From: Ligustrum vulgare
Lineage: Eukaryota; Streptophyta; Magnoliopsida; Lamiales; Oleaceae
Direction: 5' to 3'
NCBI GenBank assembly: GCA_963555705.1
Contig: OY743170.1
Coordinates: 15,043,096 to 15,107,095, forward strand
Length of the DNA stretch: 64,000 nucleotides
The notes below the pieces were generated by a model, which worked only from the letters and a program-made list of their open reading frames with translations, was not told where the DNA came from and made no database searches. A program made the position numbers and the translations under genes. Shown here in pieces: positions 43,351 through 55,401 of the stretch (positions are counted from its first letter, which is position 1; each line of letters begins with the position of its first letter).

Positions 43351-44170
43351 AATTTTCTGGGTAGAACTTTATTATCCATGAACAATGATCTTTTGTATTA
43401 TGAACAATATATTTTTGATCTCTTGATTGACACTGGTGCTGTATATAAATGTAGAACAATACACGAGTTTGAACATCAGAATTGGCATTATGTTTATGTG
43501 AAGTTTTCATTTTATAAGTTTCCATGTGTTAGCACATTGTACATTAGAGCACCATGATAATGTTTTGGTTTGCAGAGGTCCCTGGGAACTGCAATTTAAG
43601 TGTAGTTTGTCACAGACCAACTATGAATATGAAACTGTTAATTGTGGATGGATGCATGATCTATTACATGAGTTAACTAAAATAGGTTGATTTGATGTTT
43701 CTTAAAGAAAATGCTTCATGCTGTTGATTTGGAGTTCAATTGCTTCGTTACTTGTTCTTTTAAATTATGTTATCTGTTTAATGATTTTTTATTTTTTTTT
43801 TGTGTGTGTTCAGGTATTTTTGAGTTTTAAATTTTTAATTCTTTTACTTGCAGTGTTGATTAATTACATTATTTTAATTCATGAGTTCAACATGGAAAAT
43901 AAATGTGTGTTAGAATATTATTGAATTACTTGAAGTTGAAGTACCAAAGGTGTCTACGTAGTAGCAAATAATCTATATAATTGACCTTATAAGTATTTGA
44001 ATTAAGATAGTTTTTTATTATAATGTTTGTCGACATTACAGTCATCACTGCAGGTTCAATAACTTATCCATCATGATTGATTCTCAATTCTAAATCACAC
44101 CAAATTTAGATTTCCACGCGAATAAACACAAATATAGTACGGTTCGTGCACCGCACGAACATCCTACTAG

Positions 44171-45244
44171 TAATATGATAAATGGCAAATATAAAGTATA
44201 AAACACCGCTTACATAAGTTAGGATTATTCGCACTCTTTTTATACTTTGATTTGATATGATTTTTATTAGCATCTCTCGTGGTAATACCACGTGGATTAC
44301 GATTAAAAAAATGGCCGCGTAAGTTAAAATAGAAAATTTCTAAAGTTTTATGCAGTGTAACATTTGTGAGACTATGCCCTGATTGGCTCTCGAGAAATAA
44401 TGTGATTTTGAATAGTGATTTTAGAAAATATATAGTTAAAAAATGTTTGAAAAATAAAAAATAATAGGATTGACTAAAATAAATGATTGAGATTGAGTGT
44501 TGAATAAATTTTGTTTTAGAAAAATGGAGACTAAACAGGACCTATGTCTAGTAACGTGACAAGAAAAGAAAAATAATAATTGTCAGGAGAATATGTAAAT
44601 GTAGAGGTTTTTCTAAACGGAATGACTCACCAAGATTTATTATTTCTCTCTTCTTTTCTCTCGTGTTTTTTTCCTATTTAATTTTTCTATCTGGTATATT
44701 GCAATCCACATAATGTAATGAAGATACTCTTAAGAAGTTTATATCCAAGTTTGCTTTTAAAGTACAATTAGGGCTTGTTTGGGAAGACTTTGAACCTATT
44801 TAGATAACATTTTTAAAGTCATTTTTCAATTAGAAGTAATCTGGTCCAGTCCGTCCCAAAAATCGGTCAAAAAATCCAATTTTCGATCGGTTCAATCGGG
44901 AACCGGCCGATTTTTAAAACCCGATTTTCGGGTTTTTTTGTTGCTTTTTTTGGCTGTTATTACTTTCCTTCAGTAGTTTTAAGTTATTTTTGTATATAAT
45001 TTTATTTTCTAAATGAATAAATGCTGGTTTATTTATAAAATAACTTATTCTTTAGAAAATTTGTGATTTTTTTAATAATTTTTAATTTTTTAATTAATAT
45101 CGGTTCGACCTGATCAGATCTTTTGATCCTTAACCCGTTACCTTTTCCGGTTCGAACCGATTTCCGATTTTCTAAATACTGATTAGAGAGGTTTTAGAGC
45201 AAACTAAAATCATGATGATGAAGCCCTTCAACAAAGAAGCAAGT
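44171..45244. other. intergenic DNA, no gene recognised
   Basis: AT-rich DNA with one CGGTT/AACCGG-rich block (44840-45170) like those at 31.8 and 35.1 kb. Nothing else can be supported. Confidence 0.45.
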
Positions 45245-46876
45245 TGTAGTGACTGAGAAATTTTCAAATTTAAAAGTTTGTTTTAACGAACTTGTCGCTA
45301 CGACTCTCCAAATCTTAATAGTCAAAATTAGCGTTCTCGTCTAATCCTATTAGTTATTTTGAGATTTTAAGATAGAAATTGAAAATTCATAATTTTAAGT
45401 CTAATTTGAGATTTCAAAATTTGTCGAAAATCGTTATCTCATTTTTAAACCCGAGACTTTATTTTAATTCAAATTTCCGATTTTAATACTATCATCATCA
45501 TCATCATCATCAAATTTCTCAATCAATACAAAATTAATTCTCATTCATTTCATATAACTCCTAAACGTACATCAACAATTCCTCAGCTATTCCATATGTT
45601 CATCTCCTCATTTGCAGCAGCAATCAATTCTCTCACATTACAAATCCTTAATCCCCAAAACGTCCAGGCTAATCAATTGGTAAGTTACAGATATTTCAAC
45701 ATCATCAAGGTATAAAATGCCTTCATCCTCTCCCATATTCTTCCCTCACACACACTGCAAGAATTTGGGTAAGTTTTCCTTCATGTTTGCAATACACACA
45801 AACACCAAAGCTGAACCCATCCAGTTTCAAAACACAAACACTAATGTCCAACATCCAACTGAGAATCACTTGTCGGCCAATTTTTAAACCACCAATATAC
45901 ACAATAGGCAATCAAATCAGTCCCCAAACCTTTATACTTTACCCATTTTGATCAAGCCCTAAATCTTTAAATTCTTCCATTTAAATCCTCAACATTTGAT
46001 TTCATTTATAAAATAATTATTACAAGTTTCTAATTAAAGTTCATTTATTTTATGGCTAGACGAGGCTCGATGTTTTAAAGAAGGCTAGAATTCTTTTACA
46101 TAACAAACTCGAAAATATTTGAAGATAGGTTCATTACTTCAAAAATTTTTTATCTTAAATGTTCAATATTAAGTAAACCCATATTTTAAATTTATGCATG
46201 TGATTATGTAAATTTATGAGAACTAGTTGCCTTCGAACCCAGATCCACATGTCTTCGGGCATGGACCAGTCGCCTTCGAGCCCAGGTCCACATGTCTTCG
46301 GGTATGGACCAATTGCCTTCGGAACCAGATCTACATGTCTCGAGTATGAAAATTTATGACTTATGAGATCCATTTGCTTTCGGGTATGAGAATATTACTA
46401 CATGAGAAATTATGAGATGATGTTGCATGATCATATGTGTTATTTACGGTATAGTTTATTTAAATTGCGCTGAACCTACTGAGTATTTTTTCGAAATGCT
46501 CATTCCATTTTAACAGCTTTTGCAGATTTAGGAGATGGTGGCGAATGAAAAGGGCAGTGGTGGCAGATAAAGAATGATATTATACTATTTTTCTGAAAGT
46601 CGCGATTTCTGAATATTGTCAATTAAATTATTTCCTGTTATTTTTCTTCGAAAAATTTAGATTTAAAGTTTTATGAATATCGTCAATTTAATTATTTTGT
46701 CGTTACTTTCTTTGAAAATTAAATTTTAAATGTTTTTATGAATGTATCAAACTTAATTTATTTACTGTTGAAACTTTTTCACATAATATGATGTTTAGAA
46801 TTTAATTATTTTTCGCAATAAAATTAGAATTAAAGAAGAAGTGGCGTCCTGAGTTATTAGAATTCGGGGCTTTACA
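45245..46876 (+). mobile_element. probable solo LTR (gypsy-type), 1,632 bp
   Basis: It starts TGTAGTGACTGAG and ends GGGGCTTTACA, giving TG...CA ends with a TGTA/TACA inverted terminus. The flanks share AAGT (45241-45244, 46878-46881), a 5-bp duplication with one mismatch. The final GTGGCGTCCTGAGTTATTAG block and the internal tandem repeat resemble known plant gypsy LTRs. No internal domain adjoins either end. Confidence 0.65.
46225..46352. repeat. 43-bp tandem repeat, three copies, in the solo LTR
   Basis: Units begin at 46225, 46268 and 46311 with AGTTGCCTTCG, AGTCGCCTTCG and AATTGCCTTCG. Each contains CCACATGTCTTCGGG or a variant. The exact 43-bp spacing is visible. Confidence 0.9.
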
Positions 46877-46925
46877 AAAGTTCGTACTTAGCATGCCCTC
46901 AATTGAGGTTTAAGTATCCGTTTGG

Positions 46926-47085
46926 TAAATAAAATAAATTGGTTTATAAATCAGTTTATAAATTATATAATTTTTCAAACCACTTTTTAACCGCACACAT
47001 TTTTCTCTCTAATTTTTAATCACTATTTTTTCCTCAAAATCATAAATAATTAATTTATAAACCTAATAGTTTTACCAAACAAAGG
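46926..47085. repeat. MITE-like element, GTTTGGTAAA...TTTACCAAAC ends
   Basis: The left end gtttggtaaa is the complement of the right end tttaccaaac (about 47075). Subterminal TTTATAAA words occur on both sides. A second copy with the same interior (ACCACTTTTTAACC) lies at about 47745-47885 inside the MULE-like element. Confidence 0.55.
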
Positions 47086-47270
47086 CTAAGCTTCTACTAG
47101 GTTCAATTAGGTGTGGGGAAAAAAGAAACTTTAATTCCTCAAACAAAATCAAAACATAGGTTCAAGTGGTTTAGGTTTTGACCATTTCAAAATCGATTTG
47201 TTTAAAAATGATTTTATTGAAGTTTTGACGGTTAAAAATGTGATCAAACCGACTTGTTCACCAAATATTT

Positions 47271-48304
47271 CAGGTAATTGACATAATTGGTCCCTACCTT
47301 TCGTACTTATTGCGAAATTCGTCCCAACATTTAATTTTTTGGCAAATTCATTCTTACCATCACATTTTTTTGGCTAAAAGCTTCCTTACCGTCTAATTTC
47401 ATCCAAAAATCCGTTAGTTGACCCAAAAATCACCTATTAACTACTTTAATGAAGGACAAACAAGTCATTTCGTATTATCTAATTTAAAATTATGTAAAAG
47501 AAAAACAAAAGAAGCAAAAACAAAAACAAAAAAAGGTTTGACACTGTTCATCTTCTTCCCCACTCCATACCCCCACTTGTTCTATTGGATTTCTGAGTTG
47601 GGAGATTGAATCTTTGAGTTGAATCAATGATTTTGCAGCATATTCTGGGTCGGCTCCAAGAGACGAGCAGAGTCTACTAAAGCTTTTAAAACTGGATTGA
47701 TTTTTTTTTATTTAGCAAATAAAGCAGCTATTTATATTAGCATGTGTTTGGTAAACTAAAATATGGTTTATAAACCAGTTTATAAATCACACAATTTCCC
47801 AAATTACTTTTTAACCATACACATTTTCTCTTTTCAATTTTCAACAATTACTTTTTACCTCAAAATCACAAATAAACCAGGTAGAATAATTCTCATCGAA
47901 AAAGTTGTATTAATTAACCTATTAGTACTAATGGTGGAGCCAGAAAGGAGCATATTGGCTATAGCAAAAGTGGTGGACGCCATAGCCATGGTGTTCGGAG
48001 GTAGTGGAATCATGTGCACCTTCATAGCTTTCCAATGGGATGAGGAAGAAGGCGAAGATGAACAGTGTCAAACATTTTTTTTTCTTATACACCATTTTAA
48101 ATTAAATAATATGAAATGATTTGTTTGCCATTCATTAAAATAGTCAATATGTGATTTTTGAGTCAAATGACGGATTTTTGGATGAAATTAGACGGAAATG
48201 ACGTTTTTAGCAAAAAAAAAGGTGAAGGTAATGGTGAATTTGCCAAAAAATCAAACGTTGGGACGAATTCCTCAATAAGTGTGAAAGGTAGGGACCAATT
48301 ACCC
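47271..48304. mobile_element. MULE-like transposon with ~200-bp terminal inverted repeats
   Basis: The left arm (about 47284-47490) and the right arm (about 48098-48301) are complementary over about 200 bp at roughly 85-90 percent by eye. The shared outer block is TAATTGGTCCCTACCTTTC, with further blocks AATTCGTCCCAAC and TTTCATCCAAAAATCCGT. AATATTT occurs directly outside both ends (47264-47270 and 48305-48311), a partial 7-bp target duplication. Long inverted repeats fit the Mutator-like class. No transposase is present; the inner ~600 bp contains unrelated DNA including a short open frame. Confidence 0.75.
47931..48119 (+). pseudogene. short open frame inside the MULE-like element
   Basis: From ATG 47931 the frame reads MVEPERSILAIAKVVDAIAM and continues into an acidic EEEGEDEQ end before running into the right inverted repeat. 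GC content is higher than the surroundings, which suggests a captured exon (Pack-MULE-like). I do not recognise the source gene. Confidence 0.35.
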
Positions 48305-50018
48305 AATATTTTATAAAAAATTAATTGTTTTACCTATATATTATTTATTAGTTTAATTTATATTTCAAAAAAATTAGTAATTTACTTGATATAGAACATG
48401 TTCTATTGACTTTTTTTTAGGAAAATAATAATTCATAATAATTGTTTTATATATTTCAAAAATAATGAATGTGCAAGCTCAAAATTTATGGTTGAACAAC
48501 ATAAATTTTATTGATTTAAGCTTGTATTGAGACAAATATATTTATCTTACAGTAATTATGTTTAAAATGTTTCAATTTAAGTGTGATATTGAGATTTCAC
48601 ATCAATATATTTGTTTTTTGGGAAAATATGCATGTTCCTGTATCTGTACGTAAAGATGCATGTACGTGTAGCAAGCTTCTTCGTTTTTTTTTTACTTCTT
48701 TGAAAGTTATTATTTATACGTCGCTAAAACTGTGATCAAATAATAAAAAAAAAAGAATTTAATTGGTATCTAGGATATCTACAAACAACATTTTTTTTCT
48801 AAACGGGTTACATGAGGGATGTTATTGATCTAATTCTTAAATGCTTAATTATCGACCGTAGAGAGGTCTTTCTCCCCTACATACAAAAAAGAAACATGAA
48901 TATCTATCTTTGAAAAATTGGCTTCTTTTTTAAATCTCCATAAAATCACCACAAATCCCTCAAAATACATCAAAATTCTTCGATTTTGCTGCACAAATTT
49001 TGCTCATATCTACTTTCCATTAAATTTGTGGTCTTCCCTTACAATTGGATCCTATCGCGGAAAAGTGAAATCTTTATTATTAATTAGACTCTACACTAGT
49101 TCCTTCAATCAATCTTAAATAAATATATTATTTTGAAACTTTTTAGAAAAATACCGAATTCTATGAGAGAGAGTTTATTATTTGATTAACCTCATTAATT
49201 ATGGAACCTATTATTTATGAATGTAGTTACCATTTATTTAGGAAATTAAATTAGGGTATAATTACATTTAAAATCAACTAATAGTATGGAAATTACAATT
49301 ATTAAATTAGTTTAATAATATGAGAATTCATTATCTAGATCGGACGTTATATTACGAGATATGTAATTTAATTAAAATTAAAACCACATACAATTTAACA
49401 TACCTCGAACATGACGTTACATGGAATGTAATATTACAAACAACCACAACACTTGCACTATGTATTACATCTGTTGTAATATTACATTTAGTAATACTAC
49501 ATAACACTCTATGTATTCATGAAGCAAAATTATATGCACAGTAACCTTTCAATGAGTTTAATTTCACTTTATCTAATATTACAAGCTCTGTAATGTAATG
49601 AAAACACCGTCATTTCATGATTTTTTATTCTTGACAACATGTATTATAGTCTATTACACCACATGTAATATTAGTAGTAACAATGTAATATTACATAAAA
49701 ATTACATGAATTCATTAGTACACAAATATAGAAGGTGCTTAATTTATGCCAAGAAAGGAAACGAGTGACTAAATTTCTATATATTTGAAATTGTCTAATT
49801 TAATTAGCTAAATAATTGGTAATTTCCCTAAATAAAAGAATTTCTGGTTAATTTTGTCAAACAAATCCGTCTCTTCAAAATTCGATATTTTTCTAAAGTT
49901 ATGACAAAAAATTCAATAATATTACGAATAGTTTGAAAATTGGGTATTTTTCAATTCCAGCACATTACATCTAGGTAGTTACGTATTTTTCCCAAATCTT
50001 TACTATCTTTTTATAAAA
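48305..50018. other. AT-rich intergenic DNA with TGTAATATTACA-type palindromes
   Basis: No gene is visible. Between about 49425 and 49710 the palindrome-like words TGTAATATTACA, GTAATATTAC and variants recur at least six times with irregular spacing. Confidence 0.5.
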
Positions 50019-50458
50019 CTAGTGAAAAGTCGTACTCCGTACGAGAAATGTGTAGTTGTTGTATTATTTAGCGTCATTGAATTAACTGAATCTTAATATA
50101 ATCATATTATGTTTTTTCTATAAAGAATTATTAGCAGAAGAGACATTAAATCATAGAAGGTTGTATAGTATCATATAACAATTAATTAAGACTACATAAA
50201 AGTTACAATTTATCCTCTTGATTTTCTTGCGTTAATAGAAAAAAATGTGTTATTTATCCTCTTGATATTGTTTTCATCTTCACTCAGGTTTTCTTGCATT
50301 TTTTGTGACATTATATAAATAAATAAATAAAATAAAGAGAGGAAAAAAAAGTTGTTCGAAAAAAACCAGTTAATAAATAGTAATGAACCACCAAGTGTGA
50401 AAATGGATGAGACAATTATGAATAGTATTACTCATTCCCTCTTTTAAGATAGGAGGGA
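50019..50458 (-). mobile_element. small Helitron-like element, minus orientation (tentative)
   Basis: Read on the minus strand, the left edge shows a hairpin TCGTAC-GGA-GTACGA, then CTTTTCACTAG and T, a good Helitron 3' terminus (CTAG at 50019-50022). A plausible 5' end on the minus strand is TCCCTCCTATCTTAAAAG near 50458, but it is preceded by T and not A. Only the 3' end is well supported. Confidence 0.4.
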
Positions 50459-50500
50459 AAGGCCCAAGTATTCAACCCATTAAAAGCCCAAAGTACAAAC

Positions 50501-50637
50501 CCAACCAAAAATTTCCCGAATCCTGTAACCGATGCCACTTACCTAATTGAATTCTTCAGACTTCGAAGACGGAAGAGCCAAGCTGGAACTGGAAGAACTC
50601 ATCTCGCCCGACGCCGTCGCTGACTGAACTGACCCCG
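50501..50637 (+). promoter_or_regulatory. uL22m promoter edge and leader exon
   Basis: GC-richer DNA (AGACTTCGAAGACGGAAGAG, then CTCGCCCGACGCCGTCGC) ends at a strong donor CCCCG-GTAATT (donor at 50638). The start codon lies in the next exon, so this is a non-coding leader exon followed by an intron of about 180-200 bp. An inverted copy of this whole block lies at 61427-61750. Confidence 0.6.
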
Positions 50638-50900
50638 GTAATTGCTACAATTCTTACTCTATTCATTTTTGTTGTATAACTTTTGTATCTGTATAGTGTA
50701 AAAAAAAAAAAATCTAACTTCTAATCGACCCTGGGTATATGAATCAGCCTATCAGCCACCACCGATTTGCAAGCTGCAGTGATACAATATTTGAATTAAA
50801 AGTTGAAATGTTATCACAGATTCACTCATTCAGGCAGCACTATAACCGTAGGTACAGTTGAGGAAGATTTGTTGAAGGAAAACTTCTTGTGCCTCGAGTT

Positions 50901-53900
50901 ATGGTGGGTTGGAGACGGACTCTGCTGTCTTTAGTATATCAGGGTGCCAAGAGATTGGAATACAGTGGCAGTGCTTCGTTTAACACTTTTTATCACTCTA
51001 AGACTTCTTTAAGGCCTGGTAATTCCATTAAAGTATTTTTGAAATGTTTTAGGGTTTATTCTCTTTCTCTGTATTCTGTTTGAGTTAAATAAGCTAATGA
51101 TACATAGCATGTGAGCAGTATTATTTCGAAATTACTATGAATTTATTGATGTTTCTTCTCTTTTACATGATTATAAAATCTTTAGATTTGATTTTGCTTA
51201 ATATTGAGTCTTTTCATATTTTTAAGAATCTCAAAGCATGCATACTTGCTCATCTCATTTTTTGACAATGATACCTGTGCAGGTAAGTTTCCTTGCTTAT
51301 CAAGCCAGCAGAGTTCACTTTCTCCAACCTTTTCAAGTCAACTGCACCACTATATACAGACTTTGGTAATCTCTCCAACTCCTTTACTACGTTTTACATA
51401 TTTTTGAGCAAAATAAAACTGTTAAATTGTATTTAATGAAAATAAAGAAAGGGTGGAAAAATAAGTAGAACTTTCTACCTGGAAACCAATATGATCTCCC
51501 AGTATATACTGTATGCTGCTATGAATCTTCTAATTGTGGCCGCTGTACACAAACAAAACTCTAAGGAGGTTTTGATGCTGATTTGGTCCTTTTCTAGAGT
51601 TGATATTTTGTCCTACATTATAGGCATTTTCTTTCATATCCAAATTCAAGCTCTCATTCAATTTATGGATTAAGATCTAGCACATGCTTCTCTGTGTTTA
51701 GCACTACTTATCGAGACATATTCCTTGATTACGTTTCTGTATTTAGAAAATATCAAACTTCCTTTGGACAGGGATTCACCAGTTCAAGGAGATTACTTGT
51801 AGAGTCATCTGATGCAACTCCTGTTTCCTCCCCATTAATTCCTGCTTTACCCTCGAGCACTGGAAGTACTGAAACTCAAAAGGTTATTTCCAAGCCTTCA
51901 AAAGTTCAAGCAGTTTTAAAGAAAATAAAACAGGTACGTGATGTCTCTTCTATCTCTCTTTCTACTAATTATTATTAAGATTAAACATAGCCCAAAACTT
52001 ATTTGGGACTCTTTGAGAATTCAAACATCTAACAACTCATTTATATGGACCCAACGAAGCCTATTTGGAGTTCACAAACTTGTTATCATAATTAGACAAT
52101 GCCAGGAAAGTATCTTCCATGAAGAAATGGCATTCTATGTTGCTCGGACTCTTCATTTTCGAAGAAGTATCCGTGTTGAACACTCGGGTATGGAAGAAAT
52201 GCATCTATTATTAATTACTGATACATACATCTCTAAAGTAATTTAAAGTTTATAAGACGTATTCATGTATATAAGTCAAAAATTTCCATTTTTTTAGCTG
52301 TATCCCTGCATCCTAGGTTTTGAAAAAAGGGTCCGACAATTAGAGATGAACCCATACCCGAGTCAAAGCAACATAGATGACATTTGGTAATTTTACTGTT
52401 TTCGTTGATGACATCAATTTTATCAATTAAAACCTCCTCTGAACATTGGCTGATGGTTGAGTGGTGCAATAATTTTGAGTTCTCATTGTTATTTTACAAA
52501 CTTGTATGCAACACGTGTGATCCATGTGATGTGTGTGTGTGTTAGAGATAATTGGATGAAAATTGTCCAAATTTACGGTAAATAGAATTCATATAAAAAA
52601 TGCACAAATACCGAATTAGTTAAATAGTCTCAAATGGTGGCAAACTCACCTTTACTGAATATTGATAACCCGGGATACACATGAGCCCATGAGAACCTAG
52701 ATATGATATATATTATAAACTAAAAGACGGAAATGATGCGAACAATTAAACATTCTTGAGGACAAATCACATACACGTTCCCCACCCTAATTAAAATCAC
52801 CAAAAATAGGCAAAATAAATAAAGAAAGAGAAATCTTGTGTGAGGTTATAGTTATACAATATCTGCCTAGTAAACTCTCCGAGTTGGAATGAATCAATCG
52901 ATAATTAATTTAAATTAAAAGCTTATCTAGCCCTTCTTGAAACATGAACAGAATTTATATACCTTTTCAAGTAGTCGATATACTGTTTTATGGGAGTGAT
53001 AGTACACCAAGTTAACTAACAGAATACGACACTCAATGTACCCACAAAATGCTCGTATATGCTTCGGTAACTATTATTGATCTTCTCCTCTCCCTTACTA
53101 AGGAAAACTAGTTTTCTCTCTATTGTCAATGTGAGCGCTGATTATTAGAATTTATTCTTTCTCATAAGATAGTTTAAATAAAGTCGCCACTTCCTCCGGA
53201 GATCAATTTCTTATCTTCAATTGATTTAATGAATAACTCTATTCCGGACACTCAATTCATCATTATTTGCTAAAGCTCTTTTCTATTTAAAAATTGAATG
53301 AAGCTATAACAGCTGAAGCAGATTCCTTTGTAACTGTGCTGTGCATTGACACAAATAGCACCATCTGAACTGCTTTGTTCATCTAATAAAGTAGCAAATT
53401 GTATAAGCAAATAAAAATCTCAATTCTTGCCTCACCATAATTAATGCATACCTTAAGGTAAACAAAATGAATACCTTAAGGTGAACAAAGAGGCAGCATT
53501 TTCTTTTTCCTGTAAGGGAACAAGAATAGAAATGGATATACAATCTATGTTGTTAATCTGTATATTTTAAAATGAAACACATTCTTATAATAGTATAATT
53601 AGATTCAGAAGGTCAGAAGTTAGAACACATTCAATACGTAGTAAAATTCAGACGATGAATTACTGAGTGCATTATGAAATAATGTTAAGTTAACCCCATT
53701 ACCTGATCAGGGGATCTTAGCAAGATGGCATAGCAGAAGATTACTTATTGGGTAAATGCTTGATCGTACCACTTTGAAAACTATAGAAAGTAGTAGCCTC
53801 CAAGCTCCGGCTGGTTGAAAATTAATTCACTCTCTTTTGCAGTCGCTGCAAAAAAATAAAAGGATTATGCTTTACAATGTGTTTGACAAAATTTTGTTTA

Positions 53901-55340
53901 TAAAAAGCCACATGGCAACATTCATTGGGCTATTTTTTTTTTTTTTTGAGAAGTCAACGATTCTAGTTGGTCAAAGATTCTCGTTTACCATTTTTACTTT
54001 TCTTTATAAACAGAATTTATAAACAACCGTTTATAAACGGGTTGCCAAACAGAGGCATAGCTCTTCCAGCTTTGAAACCGGGCTTGGTAAAAAAAAAAAA
54101 AAATCATTGGGCTTGGTGCTTGTGTTGGTCTTTCATGCCTTAGGTGCCTCTCTGATAGGGCATTATTTTAACTTTTGTCCAGCACTAATCTTGATAGGTA
54201 CTACACAGGCGAAGCAAACAAAAGTCAATTTATTTCATAATTAGGTTATTGTTGATTTCCAAAAAAAAAAAGGGTTATTGTTGATTTCCACCATTACATA
54301 TCATGTAATCCCCACCATTACAAATCATGTAATCCAACAAGAACCATTCTACCCTAACAAATCACCATTTTTTATCTAAGACAATCTACTACTACTACAG
54401 GAAATTCCATTCAAACAATATAGTTCTTATGTGAGAAATTTTTACTCAAGAAGTCATCTCTTAAAATCAATTAAATGAACAGTTAAGTAAGTTATCAATA
54501 GCCCAGTAGCCCACTAACTCCAATTAACTAACATGTCCAATAACAAGAGTAAAAGAAAACAACAACTCGATCAGTGGAACTGGAAATAAAATAGGGCCTC
54601 AAAATTGGGTTTGGATCCTTCAGCCAGGTCTTTACAGGGTTCTTCCTCTTCAGGTATTGTGCTCATCCAAAAAAAATAAAGAATTCCTTTCACTTTCTTG
54701 TTCTTGATTGGTTTGGGTTTTTCTTTTCTGAAATCTACACATTGCCATTATATTTCACGGAAGGAGGATGAGAAAGTCAGACAATACACTTTTAAAAGAA
54801 TATAGGGGGATAGACCATAACAATCTTTATAATTATTTAATTGCAACTATGAGATGGATTTTAATGGACAAATGCAATTTTTCTAGTATTTGATTATAGT
54901 CAAGAGAATATTAATCTAAGGACATATTAGTAATTATGAATTATCTGTGAGGACATTTTTGTCCAGAAATGTTTCTTCCACTTGTGGATTTTGATATATA
55001 GTATAATAATATGTATAGATTTGAGTTTTAGACATAGAAGATCCTCAAGACCTTTATTAACCGGATGGTTTGAAATCAATGACGATAAAATCTTCTTGAT
55101 TTCATTGCCATAGGATATAAGCTTCCACAGCATTTCCAGATTTATACAGATACCCAAAATGGTTAAATATTACGCTTCGTAGTTTTTCTTTTCTCATCTA
55201 GGTGGACCTCTGATCTCTCATCCTCACACTTTTCAAGTTTAGAACTTTGGATAGCTAATAAATCAAATAATTGTTGTGTTGCAAGCGCAAGGATCTTTTA
55301 CTTGTACACTTTTTTGCTTTCCCAATCTTGACTCATTTTA

Positions 55341-55401
<61 letters not shown>

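Larger units (their letters stand above)
38713..44170 (+). mobile_element. Helitron, 5,458 bp, carrying gene fragments
   Basis: The 5' end starts TCCCTACTATATATAAAG directly after an A (38712). The 3' end is a perfect 8-bp hairpin (GTTCGTGC, loop ACC, GCACGAAC), then ATCCTACTAG and a T (44171). TC start, 3' hairpin, CTAG end and insertion between A and T are the four structural marks of plant Helitrons, and no target duplication is expected. No Rep or helicase domain is seen, so the copy is non-autonomous. The interior holds a CDC48 N-terminal piece, several phase-compatible exon-like pieces and an RPA1-like piece, all on the plus strand. Confidence 0.82.
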
